From CBDAUN01 sp965214875 (GTDB lineage Bacteria; Pseudomonadota; Gammaproteobacteria; Arenicellales; JAJDZL01), in NCBI GenBank assembly GCA_965214875.1, contig OZ243980.1, positions 1,550,001 to 1,614,000 on the forward strand: a stretch of DNA of 64,000 nucleotides, read 5' to 3'. The translations under genes and the position numbers were made by a program. Of the stretch, positions 54,381 to 63,879 are shown piece by piece. The notes under the pieces are model-generated. The model searched no databases. It saw nothing but the letters and a program-made list of their open reading frames with translations, and was not told the origin of the DNA. The number at the start of each line of letters is the position of its first letter. Within the stretch, counting starts at the first letter, position 1.

Positions 54381-57300
54381 ATGTCATTTGAGAATTTAAG
54401 ATGTTACTCCCCCCCCCCCCCCGCTGAAATCCGGCTTTATTCTAGCGTGCATCCTTTCAGTGCTGGTGGCATGCCTAGCGATGTGGTCAGATGCCGCGCT
54501 GGCCCAGGCCGAATGCCCGCCGGCACCAGTGGATGGGTTGATGAATGGCGAAAAAACTAGCCACTCCCGTATCCACTGCAGTGAAACAGGCAATGTTGAC
54601 CGCACTATCGGCATCACCAATGTCGATATCGCAACAGATGGCGACGAGGAAGATGGCATATACGTTCTTCATCAAGGTACCGGAGACGTCGATCTGACGG
54701 CTTCCAATGTCGATATCGCAACAGATGGCGACCGGGCCTATGGCATCGAAGGTGAACATCGAGGTACCGGAGACTTCGATCTGACGGCTTCCAATGTCGA
54801 CATCGAAACAAGCGGCGATGTCGGCTATGGCATTGCTGCCTGGATGGATCCTGAGTCGCAGGGTGATCTCACCATCGATGCGACCGATGTGAAGATCAAA
54901 ACAGGCGACCGGGCCCATGGCATCCACGGTTTGCATGATGGTACCGGAGACGTTGATCTGACAGCTTCCAGTGTCGACATCGAAACAAGCGGCGATGTCA
55001 GCTATGGCATCCATGTTCTTCATAAAGGTACCGGAGCCGTCGATCTGACAGCTTCCAGTGTCGACATCGAAACAAGCGGCGATGAGAGCTATGGAATTAT
55101 CGCCTGGAGGTCTCCTGGGTCGCAGGGTGATCTCACCATCGATGCGACCGATGTGAAGATCAAAACAGGCGGCAACCTCGCCTATGGCATCAGAGGTGAA
55201 CATCGAGGTACCGGAGACGTCGATCTGACAGCTTCCAGTGTCGACATCGCAACAGACGGCGACGACGCCTATGGAATTATCGCCTGGAGGTTTTCTGGGT
55301 CGCAGGGTGATCTCACCATCGATGCGACCGATGTGAAGGTCACAACAGGCGGCGACGACGCCCATGGCATATTCGTTCTTCATCAAGGTACCGGAGACGG
55401 CGATCTGACGGCTTCCAATGTCGACATCGCAACAGACGGCGTCAATGCCGATGGAATTTTCGGCTGGATGAATTCTGAGTCGCAGGGTGATCTCACCATC
55501 GATGCGACCGATGTGAAGATCACAACAGGCGGCGACAATGCCGATGGCATCTTAGCTGCTCATCAAGGTGCCGGAGATGTCGCTCTGACGGCTTCCAATG
55601 CCGACATTCGCACCGCCGGCGCAGGGGCTCGCGGCATCTATGCGCTTCAGACCGACAAAAGCAAGGAAATCCGGATCGAAGTCGATGGCGGAAGCATCGC
55701 GGCGGGCTGCCAAAAACCAGAAGACCCCGATGACGACGTGTGTCGGAACACGGGGATTTTCGCATCCTTCGGCGACGGCGACGACACCGGTCCCCAAGGC
55801 CTTGCCCGGGTCGACATCTCCCGGGCGGCGGTCCGGGGCGGCGATGCGGTCGCGTTCAAGGGCGGCCGGGGCGTGCTCAATCTCGCCGACAGCCGCCTGG
55901 CCGGCAATGTGCTGTTCGCCGACGGCGACTACGACGACGTGCTGAGCATCACGCAAAGGTCCGGTTCCGGGCGGATTGGCGGAAAGATCGATTTCTTCGG
56001 CGGCGATGACGAGCTGGCGCTCGACATCGCCGGCGGCCAGCACTTTGTTTTTGGCGGGCCGATTTTCGGGTTGCACACCCTGACCAAGAAAGGGGGCGGC
56101 TGGGCCCGCTTCGCCGACGCTGTCCACTTTTCGGGCAGCAGCCTGAACCTGGATGACGGGTATCTGGTCATCGCCGGCCATTTGAATATCGGCGACGGCA
56201 CGCTGACCGTGCGCAATGCCGGCCGGCTGGTGTTCGAGGCGGGACTTGGCGGGGCGCTGGGCGATGCTTTGGGGTTCGGGCAGATCAGTGTCGGGCGGCT
56301 GCACTTTGAAGGCGATGGCCGGCCGTTCGTGCTGATCCAGCTGGACGAAGGGCTAAGCAAAGACCAGGCCGATCAAGCGCGGAAGCTTCTTGCCCAGTTT
56401 GGCGACCGGTTGAACCTGATCTACAGCCGGCAGGTGACGCAGGGAAGCGGCGGGACTACGGTTTCCAGTCTGGATCTCCGGTCGGAATCGGATGGCGGCA
56501 TCATCTCGAAAGTCGGGACGGTCGCGATCGACGAAGGCACGGGCGACGGTGCGCTGGAAGAGGGTGCCGAGGACAGGATCGGGCAGCTGAGGCTGCCGGG
56601 GACGTTCGTTGCCGGCACCGGCGGTTCCGGCGCGAGCGGTTCCGGGGCAGGCGGGGGCGGTTCCGGCGGCGGCGGCATTCTCGGCCTCGGCCTGCTGGCG
56701 GTGCTGCTGGGCACTTTCCTTGGCGGCGGCGACGAGGCGGATGCGGATGCGGGCTTTGCCGAATACGGCCTGGGCTTGGCGCGGCCGGCCCATGTCGCGG
56801 CGGCCGACGAGCGCGGCGTGCTGACCTTGCGGGAAGCGGGCGGGCGGCCCTACCGGCTGTGGGTGCGCACCGGCGCGGGCGCCCAGGCGCTGCCGATGGC
56901 CGGGGTGCCGGGTTTGGGCGCGGACGGCGCGGAGATAGGCTTCAGCCTGCGCGGCGGGGACGGCTTCCGCCTGAGCGCCTCGGTCGCGCCCGAGGCGGCG
57001 GCGCGGGCGGATTCGCTGAGGCTGTCCGCCGAGGGCTCGGCGCTGGCGCTTAGCGGCGGCTGGAGCGACGGGCGGCGCTTTGCGGGGCTGCGCCTGTCGC
57101 AGGGCGACTTCGAGGCGGCCTCGGTCGTCGCCAATCCGGCGGCCGGCGGGGCGCTGCTGAGCACGGCCCGCCTGCGCGTCGCGCAGGCGCAGCTGCGGGC
57201 GGGCCTGCACCTCGATTCGGAACGCTTGCGGTGGACCCCGTCGGTCGCATTTCGCACGGGCTCCTTCAGGCAGGGCGCGCACACGGCGCAAGGCGCGGCC

Positions 57301-57675
57301 CTCAGGGCGGAGGTCCCCGCGTTCGAGCAGGACTACGACAGCTTACAGCTGGGACTGGGGATGGCCGCGAAGGGGTGGCTGGACCTGGCCGGCGGCGGCA
57401 AGTGGCGGCCGCAGCTGAAGCTCGGCACGGTGCGCACCTCGGCGGGCGGCGCCCGGTCGGCGGGGCTGGCCCAGTCCGACCGGCTCGGGGCGCTGAGCTT
57501 CACCACGCGGGCCGGCATCCGGGCCCTGCCGGAGACGGTCCATTCGCTGAGCTTCGGCGCGCAGGTGAAGGCCCTCGGCAGCGCGCGGGCGGCATGGCGG
57601 TTCGGCCTCGCCGGACTCGAGGCCGACGGCGAGCAGCACTACGCGGCGCTGGCCGGCTACCGGCTGAGATTCTGA
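54381..57675 (+). CDS. Repeat-containing autotransporter adhesin behind a poly-C tract (phase OFF as sequenced)
   Basis: The best start is ATG 54381 (MSFENLRCYS), followed by 14 C (54409-54422). At 14 C the ATG is out of frame; at 13 (also 10 or 16) it joins the ~1090-codon frame. That frame then gives a proline run, a signal peptide (SGFILACILSVLVACLAMWS to ALAQA), twelve ~30-residue passenger repeats (about 54600-55660; pattern GDVDLTASxVDIxTxGDxxYGI), a beta-helix-like stretch, and a Gly/Ser-rich linker with a hydrophobic patch (GGILGLGLLAVLLGTFLGGG, near 56670-56730). The last ~300 residues are an autotransporter beta-barrel ending GYRLRF, with the terminal aromatic needed for outer-membrane insertion. 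Very GC-rich compared with core genes. Confidence 0.85.
54409..54422 (+). repeat. Poly-C tract (14 C), contingency-type
   Basis: Lies in codons 10-14 after ATG 54381, just before the signal-peptide core. The main frame has a stop upstream at 54397 and no in-frame start before 54460, so expression of the secreted form depends on tract length. Confidence 0.92.
54600..55660 (+). repeat. Twelve tandem passenger repeats of the autotransporter
   Basis: Alternating long (~33 aa) and short (~27 aa) units with near-identical DNA blocks such as the coding for GDLTIDATDVKI (five times) and DVDLTASSVDI. High DNA identity allows in-frame expansion or loss. The regularity also produces a long meaningless antisense frame. 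Confidence 0.85.
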
Positions 57676-57689
57676 CCGGACCGGACAGC

Positions 57690-58320
57690 AGGAGTCTTTG
57701 ACGCAAGGGCATGAAGCGGCAACCGGCCGGATCCGGCCCAGCGCCTGGATCGAGCTTTTCTTGTCGAAGCCGGATACCGTCGCGTTTTCTGGCGGATCTA
57801 GGTACAGGGCTGCCACATCGACCAGCTTGCGTGCGAACTGCGGGTCCCGGCTCAGCTTGAACGTCCGGATCAGATGCGGCTTCAGCCCGCTGAACCCCCA
57901 GACCCGGCTGCGAGTCGCGCCCATCGCGCTGGCCATACTGCGGCACGACCAGTGCGTCGCATCCGCAGGCGCGGTTCGGGTCTTCGCCTCGATGATCCGG
58001 GCGCGAAGCCTCTCCTGCTCCCTGGAATCCTTGCCGCCGTGATTGCCTCCACGCGGACGCTCCTGGCGGATGCCCGCCATCCGCTTGGCGGCGAACCGAC
58101 CGCGCCACAGGTCGACCGTGGGCCGGGACAACCCAAGCTCCTCGGCGGCGATCTCCTTGCTGGCACTTCCCCTCGGATGCCAGCAGCACGATGCGCGCCC
58201 GCCGGTGCAATCCGACCGCAATGCTACGCGACGACGACAGTCGCCGCAGCCCCCGGCTCTCCTCTTCGATCAGTTGCATTGCCGCCGCCATGCGCATGCG
58301 TCTGCCTCCAGATTGGTATA
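57690..58320 (-). pseudogene. IS630-family transposase relic
   Basis: Minus strand shows RMAAAMQLIEEESRGLRRLS, a frameshift, then KEIAAEELGLSRPTVDLWRG (helix-turn-helix), KPHLIRTFKLSRDPQFARKL, VDVAALYLDPPENATV and FDKKSSIQALGRIRP, the start of the DDE domain (VDEKSQIQALDRTQP in the family). The rest of the catalytic domain is missing at the autotransporter stop. Confidence 0.8.
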
Positions 58321-58468
58321 TGCCGATTATGCCGCGGAACACAATTGTAATAGGGTTTTCCCACGCTAATTGCAATGCTTCGAATGATCGTTTTCGATCA
58401 CCGGCTTGCGCGCGAGTGGCTCGAGGTCGGCGAAAGCGCGGACCACTCGCGCAAGGGCGTGAAATGCA

Positions 58469-58858
58469 GTGTGCGCCATGGCCGCAAAAAGCCGATTCGT
58501 CATCGAGCGCGACCGGGAAACGATCAGAACCGGTGAGAAATCCACCGAGGTCACCTATGCGGCGACCTCGCTGCCGGCACAAAGAGCTGATGCCGAACAG
58601 TTAAGCGCCTTGATCCGGGAGCACTGGCATATTGAGAACTGCAACCACCATGTGCGCGATTTCACGTACGATGAGGACCGCTGCCGGGCGCGGGTGCGCA
58701 ATCTGCCGCAGAATCTGGCCGCGCTGACCAATATCGCCATCTCGATCATTCGCCTGCACGGGCGCTTTGAGTTCATTCCAGAGGTCGAATCGGCATTTCG
58801 CCGCACACGCCCAGGAGGCATTGGATCTGATTCTCAAGCCGCTGCCGAACTGATTTGA
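58469..58858 (+). pseudogene. ISAs1-family transposase C-terminal fragment
   Basis: Reads RFVIERDRETIRTGEKSTEV, YAATSLPAQRADAEQLSALI, REHWHIENCNHHVRDFTYDE and LAALTNIAISIIRLHGR, the C-terminal part of ISAs1 (H-repeat-associated) transposases with the last catalytic Glu in HWHIEN. The N-terminal two thirds are absent. Confidence 0.75.
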
Positions 58859-59009
58859 CAGTGCCGCCGGCCGCAGCCGCCTCGCCGCGCCCGCAATCCG
58901 CCCGATTTGCACCGCATCAACGCGTACAGCCCAACTCAATTGGCTCCATGGCAGTAAAAGCAAGACTCGATGAATGCCTCTGCGCCGCAATTCCAGCCGA
59001 GTCGATCAA

Positions 59010-59203
59010 CTCAATTCAGATAAACGAACATGCCTGCTTCGCGAAGCCGATTTGCCTTTCGTGACGGAAATCTTGCAGGATCGGATGTCCATGAAGCCTT
59101 GCTCCGGCCGGGTCCGCCCAACGGGTGAAAATCTGTTTTGCTAAAACCCCCGATTATGCAAGGCTTTATCCCCTTTTGTAGCCACCTTAACGCGATTTTA
59201 AGG
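59010..59203 (-). mobile_element. IS1380 left-end fragment
   Basis: On the minus strand it matches the first ~190 bases of the 8097-9727 element, including the terminal repeat, AAAAGGGGATAAAGCCTTGC and the first codons of the transposase (MDIRSCKISVTKGKSASRS). TGGCA follows at 59204. Confidence 0.85.
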
Positions 59204-59208
59204 TGGCA

Positions 59209-59624
59209 AAAATATTTCAATTTCATTTGCTTGGATTTCCCAGGTCAGCGAAAGATTGCTGTTTGGATGTAGATTAATTTTGATTCAACTCATAGACCCT
59301 CGGATAACATGCAAATTCGCGCACCGTAAGATTTATTCCATGCAGATGCAATAAATCTTCATTTTGCATTGTCTTCAAGTCATGTGGGCTGGTCAGCCTG
59401 TGCTTCAAGTGTGCCTATGCATCTCTGATTGCATTGTGAGTAATCCACACAATTTGTGAAAAAGTTTGTCTGTAACCGCGTGAATCTTGCGAGTTCTTTA
59501 CGAATATCATCGTGAACAAAAGTTGACCACTTAGTAATTTGCACCTTTCGTCTTTTTTCATCGAAAACGTTTCGAATGATGCGGATAAGGTATTAATATA
59601 TTTTTTTCAAAATATTGAATATAA
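59209..59624. other. AT-rich leader of relA
   Basis: About 415 bases without a gene, in sharp contrast to the GC-rich island before it. It should carry the relA promoter(s). No strong hairpin or ribosome site is seen directly before the ATG at 59625. Confidence 0.45.
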
Positions 59625-61775
59625 ATGAAAAAAATTGGAAACCAACAGGATGGCAAGTTGCTGGTTCAAACGGCATCAAACTTTAATCGCATGCCTTTGA
59701 TTCGTGAAGTCGAGGAACGGTTCAGCACTATCCAGAACCCATTCAGGGCCGCCGCTGCTACGCCTCAGGCGGTCGAGATTCTAGAGCAGTTGAACGCCGA
59801 TCGGGACATGATCATCGTGTCTGTTTTACGAACGCATGAGGCGGAGCGGTCATTGGATGCCGAGCGAATTGGCCGGGTTTTTGGCGCATCGGTGCGGTCG
59901 CTATACGAAAATTCCCAACACTTAGACAAGATTCATGGCTTTGCCAATAGTAGCGGAAACGGCAGCAAGGTCAAGCATCTCGACCGTCAATTAGGGCGAA
60001 TGATTGTCGCGATCGTCAATGATGCGCGTGTGGTCGTGATCCACTTAGTCGAACAGCTTTGCAGGATGCTTAATCTTTCATCGGCGAAACCAGGCAATCA
60101 ACTGGCACTGGCTGACCGAACGCTTTCAATATATGCTCCGTTGGCCAATAGACTGGGTATCTGGCATTTGAAGTGGCAGCTAGAGGATCTTGCATTCAAA
60201 CTTCTGAACCGACCTGCATTCGATCAATTGGCAACATTGATTGACGAGCGACGCGTAGAGCGGGAACGCTATATCGAACGGGTGGTGGATGAGCTATGCC
60301 GGACTCTGGAAAGGTCCGGAATCAAGGCATCCGTGCGCGGTCGAGCGAAGCACATTTTTGGCATTTGGAAGAAATCTCAGGACAAGCAAGTGGATTTTGA
60401 GAGGATCTACGATCTTCGCGGCGTTCGCGTTTTGCTTGATGATGTAGCCACATGCTATGTGGCTTTGGGCGTGGTGCACGCGACATGGACGCACATCGCT
60501 GACGAATTCGATGACTACATTGCGACACCCAAGGAAAATGGCTATCAGTCTATTCATACGGCCATACGGGGCCCGCAAGACAAGGTGGTTGAAGTGCAAA
60601 TTAGAACGCATGAGATGCACAAGCAGTGCGAATTGGGCACCCAAGCTCATTGGCGATACAAGGAGGGAGGTCAAGTCGATTCCAATTACCAAGTCGATAA
60701 GGTTCGCTGGTTGCGACACATTCTGCAATGGCGCGATGAGATGTTCCGTTCGGCGCGCGAAGAGCAGCAGATCGAGCATGGTTGGCTGGATCAGCAAATC
60801 TATGTGTTCACGCCTGTGGGCAATGTTGTTGAGTTGCCAGTCGGCTCGACACCGATCGACTTCTCGTATGCCATCCACACTGAAGTCGGCCACCGATGCC
60901 GAGGCGCTACCGTAAATGGCAGAATCGTGACACTCAGCACACCTTTGCAAACTGGAGACTGGGTAGAGATCCGCACCGTCAAGTCTGGCGGTCCGAGCCG
61001 AGATTGGATGAGTTCGCAAAATTCCTTTGTCGCTACTGCACGCGCTCGAAACGCAATCGGCAGATGGTTTCGACACGAAGAGCACGGTCGCTATCAGGCG
61101 CAAGGTCGTGCGATGCTGGACAAGGAACTGAGTCGGAGGGGTTTAAGCAACACCAGTCTTGACAAACTAGCGACTAGCAATGGTTTCCAGCGAACCGCGG
61201 ATCTCTACGCAGCAGTAGGAATGAAGGAATTGAAGGTTGCGCACGCATTGGCCTGCTTGGAGGAAAGGCAAAATGCATCATTTGAAAGGCTGCCGGGCTA
61301 TTTGCCAGCCGCGGACTCCCATGTGCAGTCGCTGTCCATCTATGGCGTAGACAATCTGCTCACATCGCCGGCATCGTGTTGCGGCCCGCTGCCCGGTGAT
61401 GATGTCGTTGGCTACGTCACCGTGGCTAGAGGCATTACGATCCACAAGCGGTCATGCGGAAATGTCATGCGAATGGCTAGCATGAATCCGGAGCGTATTG
61501 TCGATGTGGGGTGGCAATCGGAAAACGCGCATGCCTATTCGGTCAATTTGGAAGTGACCGCCGAGCCGTCAGCGTCGTTGCTGCCTGATATCACGGCACT
61601 TGCAAGCACTTTAGGGATCGAACTGGCATCAGTCAATACGGCGTTGAAGAAGTCGGGTGGCGCTGGCAAGATTTTGTTAAACGCGCAACTTGGCTCGGCG
61701 GATCAGTTCAACACGCTGCTTGCTCGGCTTCGAAGCATGCCGGATGTCGTTGCCGTTCGAAGAATTATCAGCTAG
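59625..61775 (+). CDS. relA: (p)ppGpp synthetase I (GTP pyrophosphokinase RelA)
   Basis: 716 residues. The N-terminal HD-type half lacks the hydrolase HDxxED signature (HEAERSLDAERIGRVFG in its place), so it should be synthesis-only, as in gammaproteobacterial RelA. The synthetase half is intact (YDLRGVRVLLDDVATCY, TPKENGYQSIHTAI, VEVQIRTHEMHKQCELGTQA). TGS (YVFTPVGNVVELPVGSTPID), Cys-containing zinc-finger-like (ASCCGPLPGDDVVGYVTVAR) and ACT/RRM parts follow. Makes ppGpp on ribosomes with uncharged tRNA. Ends overlapping the NRDE gene by eight bases. Confidence 0.94.
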   Translation: MKKIGNQQDGKLLVQTASNFNRMPLIREVEERFSTIQNPFRAAAATPQAVEILEQLNADRDMIIVSVLRTHEAERSLDAERIGRVFGASVRSLYENSQHLDKIHGFANSSGNGSKVKHLDRQLGRMIVAIVNDARVVVIHLVEQLCRMLNLSSAKPGNQLALADRTLSIYAPLANRLGIWHLKWQLEDLAFKLLNRPAFDQLATLIDERRVERERYIERVVDELCRTLERSGIKASVRGRAKHIFGIWKKSQDKQVDFERIYDLRGVRVLLDDVATCYVALGVVHATWTHIADEFDDYIATPKENGYQSIHTAIRGPQDKVVEVQIRTHEMHKQCELGTQAHWRYKEGGQVDSNYQVDKVRWLRHILQWRDEMFRSAREEQQIEHGWLDQQIYVFTPVGNVVELPVGSTPIDFSYAIHTEVGHRCRGATVNGRIVTLSTPLQTGDWVEIRTVKSGGPSRDWMSSQNSFVATARARNAIGRWFRHEEHGRYQAQGRAMLDKELSRRGLSNTSLDKLATSNGFQRTADLYAAVGMKELKVAHALACLEERQNASFERLPGYLPAADSHVQSLSIYGVDNLLTSPASCCGPLPGDDVVGYVTVARGITIHKRSCGNVMRMASMNPERIVDVGWQSENAHAYSVNLEVTAEPSASLLPDITALASTLGIELASVNTALKKSGGAGKILLNAQLGSADQFNTLLARLRSMPDVVAVRRIIS

Positions 61776-62529
61776 GATCGATCTGAAATCGATATACATT
61801 TCTGATCATCGTTTTTCGAGATTCATTGTCGAATGTCCTCTCTTCGAAATATACCTGCCCGTTGCTGTCTGACAGAATGACTGTCGAGCATCGCGTTCCA
61901 TAGTTTGCAAGACTAACGAATAGCGGCAGATTCTTGTCGTTTGGCCGGAGGGAATCAGTTGACGAATTTCGCGAAGATTTGTCGGAAAGGATATCGAACA
62001 GCTTATCAGGGCTTATTTTCTTGCGGTTTGAAGCCAAATCGGAAAGGCGTTTGATTCCAAGTTTGACTTTTGGCCAAGGATGTTGCAACAGATCGTTGCC
62101 GAGACCGTGGGCGCCTTGCGTGAGTTTTTCGCTCGGTGCGCCGCGGTTCGAGTGGTAGCACAGCTCGGATAAGAAGCCAAAAATAAAGCCGTAGCCGTTA
62201 TATTGGCTCGAGTGGGCAGACACAGATGCCAAATAGTCGTCAGGCTCGATGGAGGTAGCAAGAAAATCTTTTGTCAGGCTGCCGCGACTTTTTCGTGAAT
62301 CATCGTGGCTTGAAGGATCGCAATGGTTGGTAATGGCTGCGAATTTGCCGCCCCGGGAGATGCCGAGCCATGTCCCTAGCGATTGCTCATCGCGTCCAGC
62401 GAGGATGCCGGGGTGCTCTGGCCAGAAATTTGCGGGCCGGGCAGGTCGGTTGTAATATTCGTCTCGATTCGCGGCAAGGATAAAAGGATATTGCCCATTT
62501 TGTTTCAGTGAAAATAGAAGTACGCACAT
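61768..62529 (-). CDS. NRDE (TANGO2-like) protein
   Basis: 253 residues from ATG 62529 (MCVLLFSLKQNGQYPFILAA), with the defining NRDE motif (AANRDEYYNRP) and GRDEQSLGTWLGISRGGKFA, NHCDPSS-like and HGLGNDLLQHPWPKV blocks. The Cys right after Met could be a nucleophile after Met removal, as in Ntn-fold relatives; this is inference. Function in bacteria is undefined. The start at 62544 adds five residues and is less likely. Confidence 0.85.
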   Translation of the reverse strand: MCVLLFSLKQNGQYPFILAANRDEYYNRPARPANFWPEHPGILAGRDEQSLGTWLGISRGGKFAAITNHCDPSSHDDSRKSRGSLTKDFLATSIEPDDYLASVSAHSSQYNGYGFIFGFLSELCYHSNRGAPSEKLTQGAHGLGNDLLQHPWPKVKLGIKRLSDLASNRKKISPDKLFDILSDKSSRNSSTDSLRPNDKNLPLFVSLANYGTRCSTVILSDSNGQVYFEERTFDNESRKTMIRNVYRFQIDPS

Positions 62530-62595
62530 CGCGAATTCAAGCATAAAATCGTGTTATAGCGATTATAAGCGCACGTGTATTGGAGTTGGTTATCA

Positions 62596-63252
62596 ATGGC
62601 TCGAAGCGGAAGCCGGAAGCGAAAATCTTCGAATTGGCATACGCGGCAAAATCGCGACCCGTATGTGCGCAATGCACAGCGTAGAAATTTGCGGTCCAGA
62701 GCTTATTTCAAACTGGAAGAGATAGACGAAAAGTACAATCTTTTTGCTCCTGGTCAGCGTGTGCTTGATTTAGGCGCATCTCCAGGAAGCTGGTCACAAT
62801 TCGTCGCGTCACGTATCGCCCCGAATGGTGTCATCTTTGCGGTCGATCTGCTTGAAATGGCTCCGATCGATAAAGTCCATTTCATCAAGTGCGACATCAC
62901 TTCAGAAGATGGGATGGCGAAGGTTCGTGAACAAGTCGATCAGCTCTCTGTAAATCTCGTCATCTCAGACATGGCGCCCAACCTATCGGGAATACGAGCC
63001 GTCGATTTAGCCAATTTTGAGCGTCTACATGGCGCGATGTTTGATGTTTGCCGGCATGCGCTGGCACGAGGCGGATCACTTGTTTTCAAAGTGTTTAGCG
63101 ACTCTGATTCATTGGGCCTAAAGCGTCTATGTCGTGAGATGTTCAGCAGTTGCGATTTCTTCAAGCCGAAGTCATCGCGGGCCCAAAGCAGGGAGTTCTA
63201 TTTGATTGCTATCGGCTATGGGGATTCGCAAACTCCAAGGCTTGAAAAGTGA
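62596..63252 (+). CDS. rlmE: 23S rRNA 2'-O-ribose U2552 methyltransferase RlmE (RrmJ/FtsJ)
   Basis: 218 residues from ATG 62596 (MARSGSRKRKSSNWHTRQNR), with GGAG upstream; a GTG at 62575 gives a longer, unlikely N-terminus. SAM-binding VLDLGASPGSWSQFV, LVISDMAPNLSGIRAVD (K-D-K-E set) and GGSLVFKVFSD are intact. Methylates the 50S A-loop late in assembly. An IS1380 end begins five bases after its stop codon. Confidence 0.94.
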   Translation: MARSGSRKRKSSNWHTRQNRDPYVRNAQRRNLRSRAYFKLEEIDEKYNLFAPGQRVLDLGASPGSWSQFVASRIAPNGVIFAVDLLEMAPIDKVHFIKCDITSEDGMAKVREQVDQLSVNLVISDMAPNLSGIRAVDLANFERLHGAMFDVCRHALARGGSLVFKVFSDSDSLGLKRLCREMFSSCDFFKPKSSRAQSREFYLIAIGYGDSQTPRLEK

Positions 63253-63257
63253 TTTTA

Positions 63258-63474
63258 CCCAAAATCCGCGTTAGAGATTTTTTTGGGGCGGATTTTGCCG
63301 AAATCCGGGGCGCGGAGAGATTTTGGCGTTCGCCGCGGCGATGCCGGGCGGGCTTGCGGGCGTGCCGGAGCCGGAAGAAGCGGCGAGGCGGAACCGGGGC
63401 GAAGGATCAATAATAATCCGCAACGCTCCGGGACGCAGCGGCTTTTCCCGCGATGTTTTTTTTGCGTTTCCGGC
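63258..63474 (-). mobile_element. IS1380 right-end fragment
   Basis: CCCAAAATCCGCGTTAGAG and about 215 following bases match the right end of the 8097-9727 element (reversed) to TGCGTTTCCGGCGGC. It then joins an IS481-like 3' part at a shared CGGCGGCG. The left flank is TTTTA; the other side is outside the window. Confidence 0.8.
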
Positions 63475-63788
63475 GGCGCAAATTCGACCGCCACGCCAAG
63501 CGCTGGCGCTACGGCAATGGCATTCTGACAGAGGCGATGTTTTCTAGCGGACGCAAGCTTTTGATAATGCGGGAAAAGACGGCCGGCCGCTGCGAGTTTC
63601 ATCAGTTCTGCTCCAGCGAGCTGAGCGTGGGCGCCCTGAACGTCGAGCTGGCCGAATTCGAGCGCCTCTGCAACGCCTATCGCCCGCACCAGGCACTCGG
63701 GCAAGCGGCGCCCATGAGGCGTATAATGAAAACTTCGACCAAGGCGCGCTTGCCGCCTGAACAGTCTCATATGCATTGAACCGGTACA
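63470..63788 (+). mobile_element. IS481-like 3' fragment
   Basis: Reads KFDRHAKRWRYG-like, then a deletion, then TAGRCEFHQFCSSELSVGAL, NVELAEFERLCNAYRPHQAL, and the 3' end (CATATGCATTGAACCGGTACA). Both catalytic Asp regions are missing. It faces the poly-C gene start at 63880. Confidence 0.8.
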
Positions 63789-63879
63789 CATAAATTTCAA
63801 AAATTCAAGCGGTTGATGTATCATGATGCCTGCCATCTGGTTGGCAATCGCTATCACGAATAAGGAGTCGATCAACATC

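Larger units (their letters stand above)
53720..59203. mobile_element. IS1380-bounded unit (5.5 kb) carrying a phase-variable autotransporter
   Basis: The left edge is an IS1380 right end (CCCAAAATCCGCGTTAGAG), the right edge the IS1380 left end (reversed, CCTTAAAATCGCGTTAAGG), and both are flanked by the direct repeat TGGCA (53715-53719, 59204-59208). Inside are an IS481-like end, a MITE, the autotransporter gene, and IS630 and ISAs1 relics; the IS1380 transposase itself is gone. Either one IS1380 copy was invaded and gutted, or the ends moved the cargo as one transposon. Confidence 0.7.

Noticed and set aside
54487..55386. 299-codon antisense frame with repeated CFDxDTGSxQID units
   Set aside because: Regular only because the sense strand codes tandem passenger repeats; no start signal or independent evidence.
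53720..59203. Composite transposon made of two complete flanking IS copies
   Set aside because: The left boundary has only the IS1380 right end and the right boundary only the left end; each is a fragment, so the pair represents the two ends of one element.
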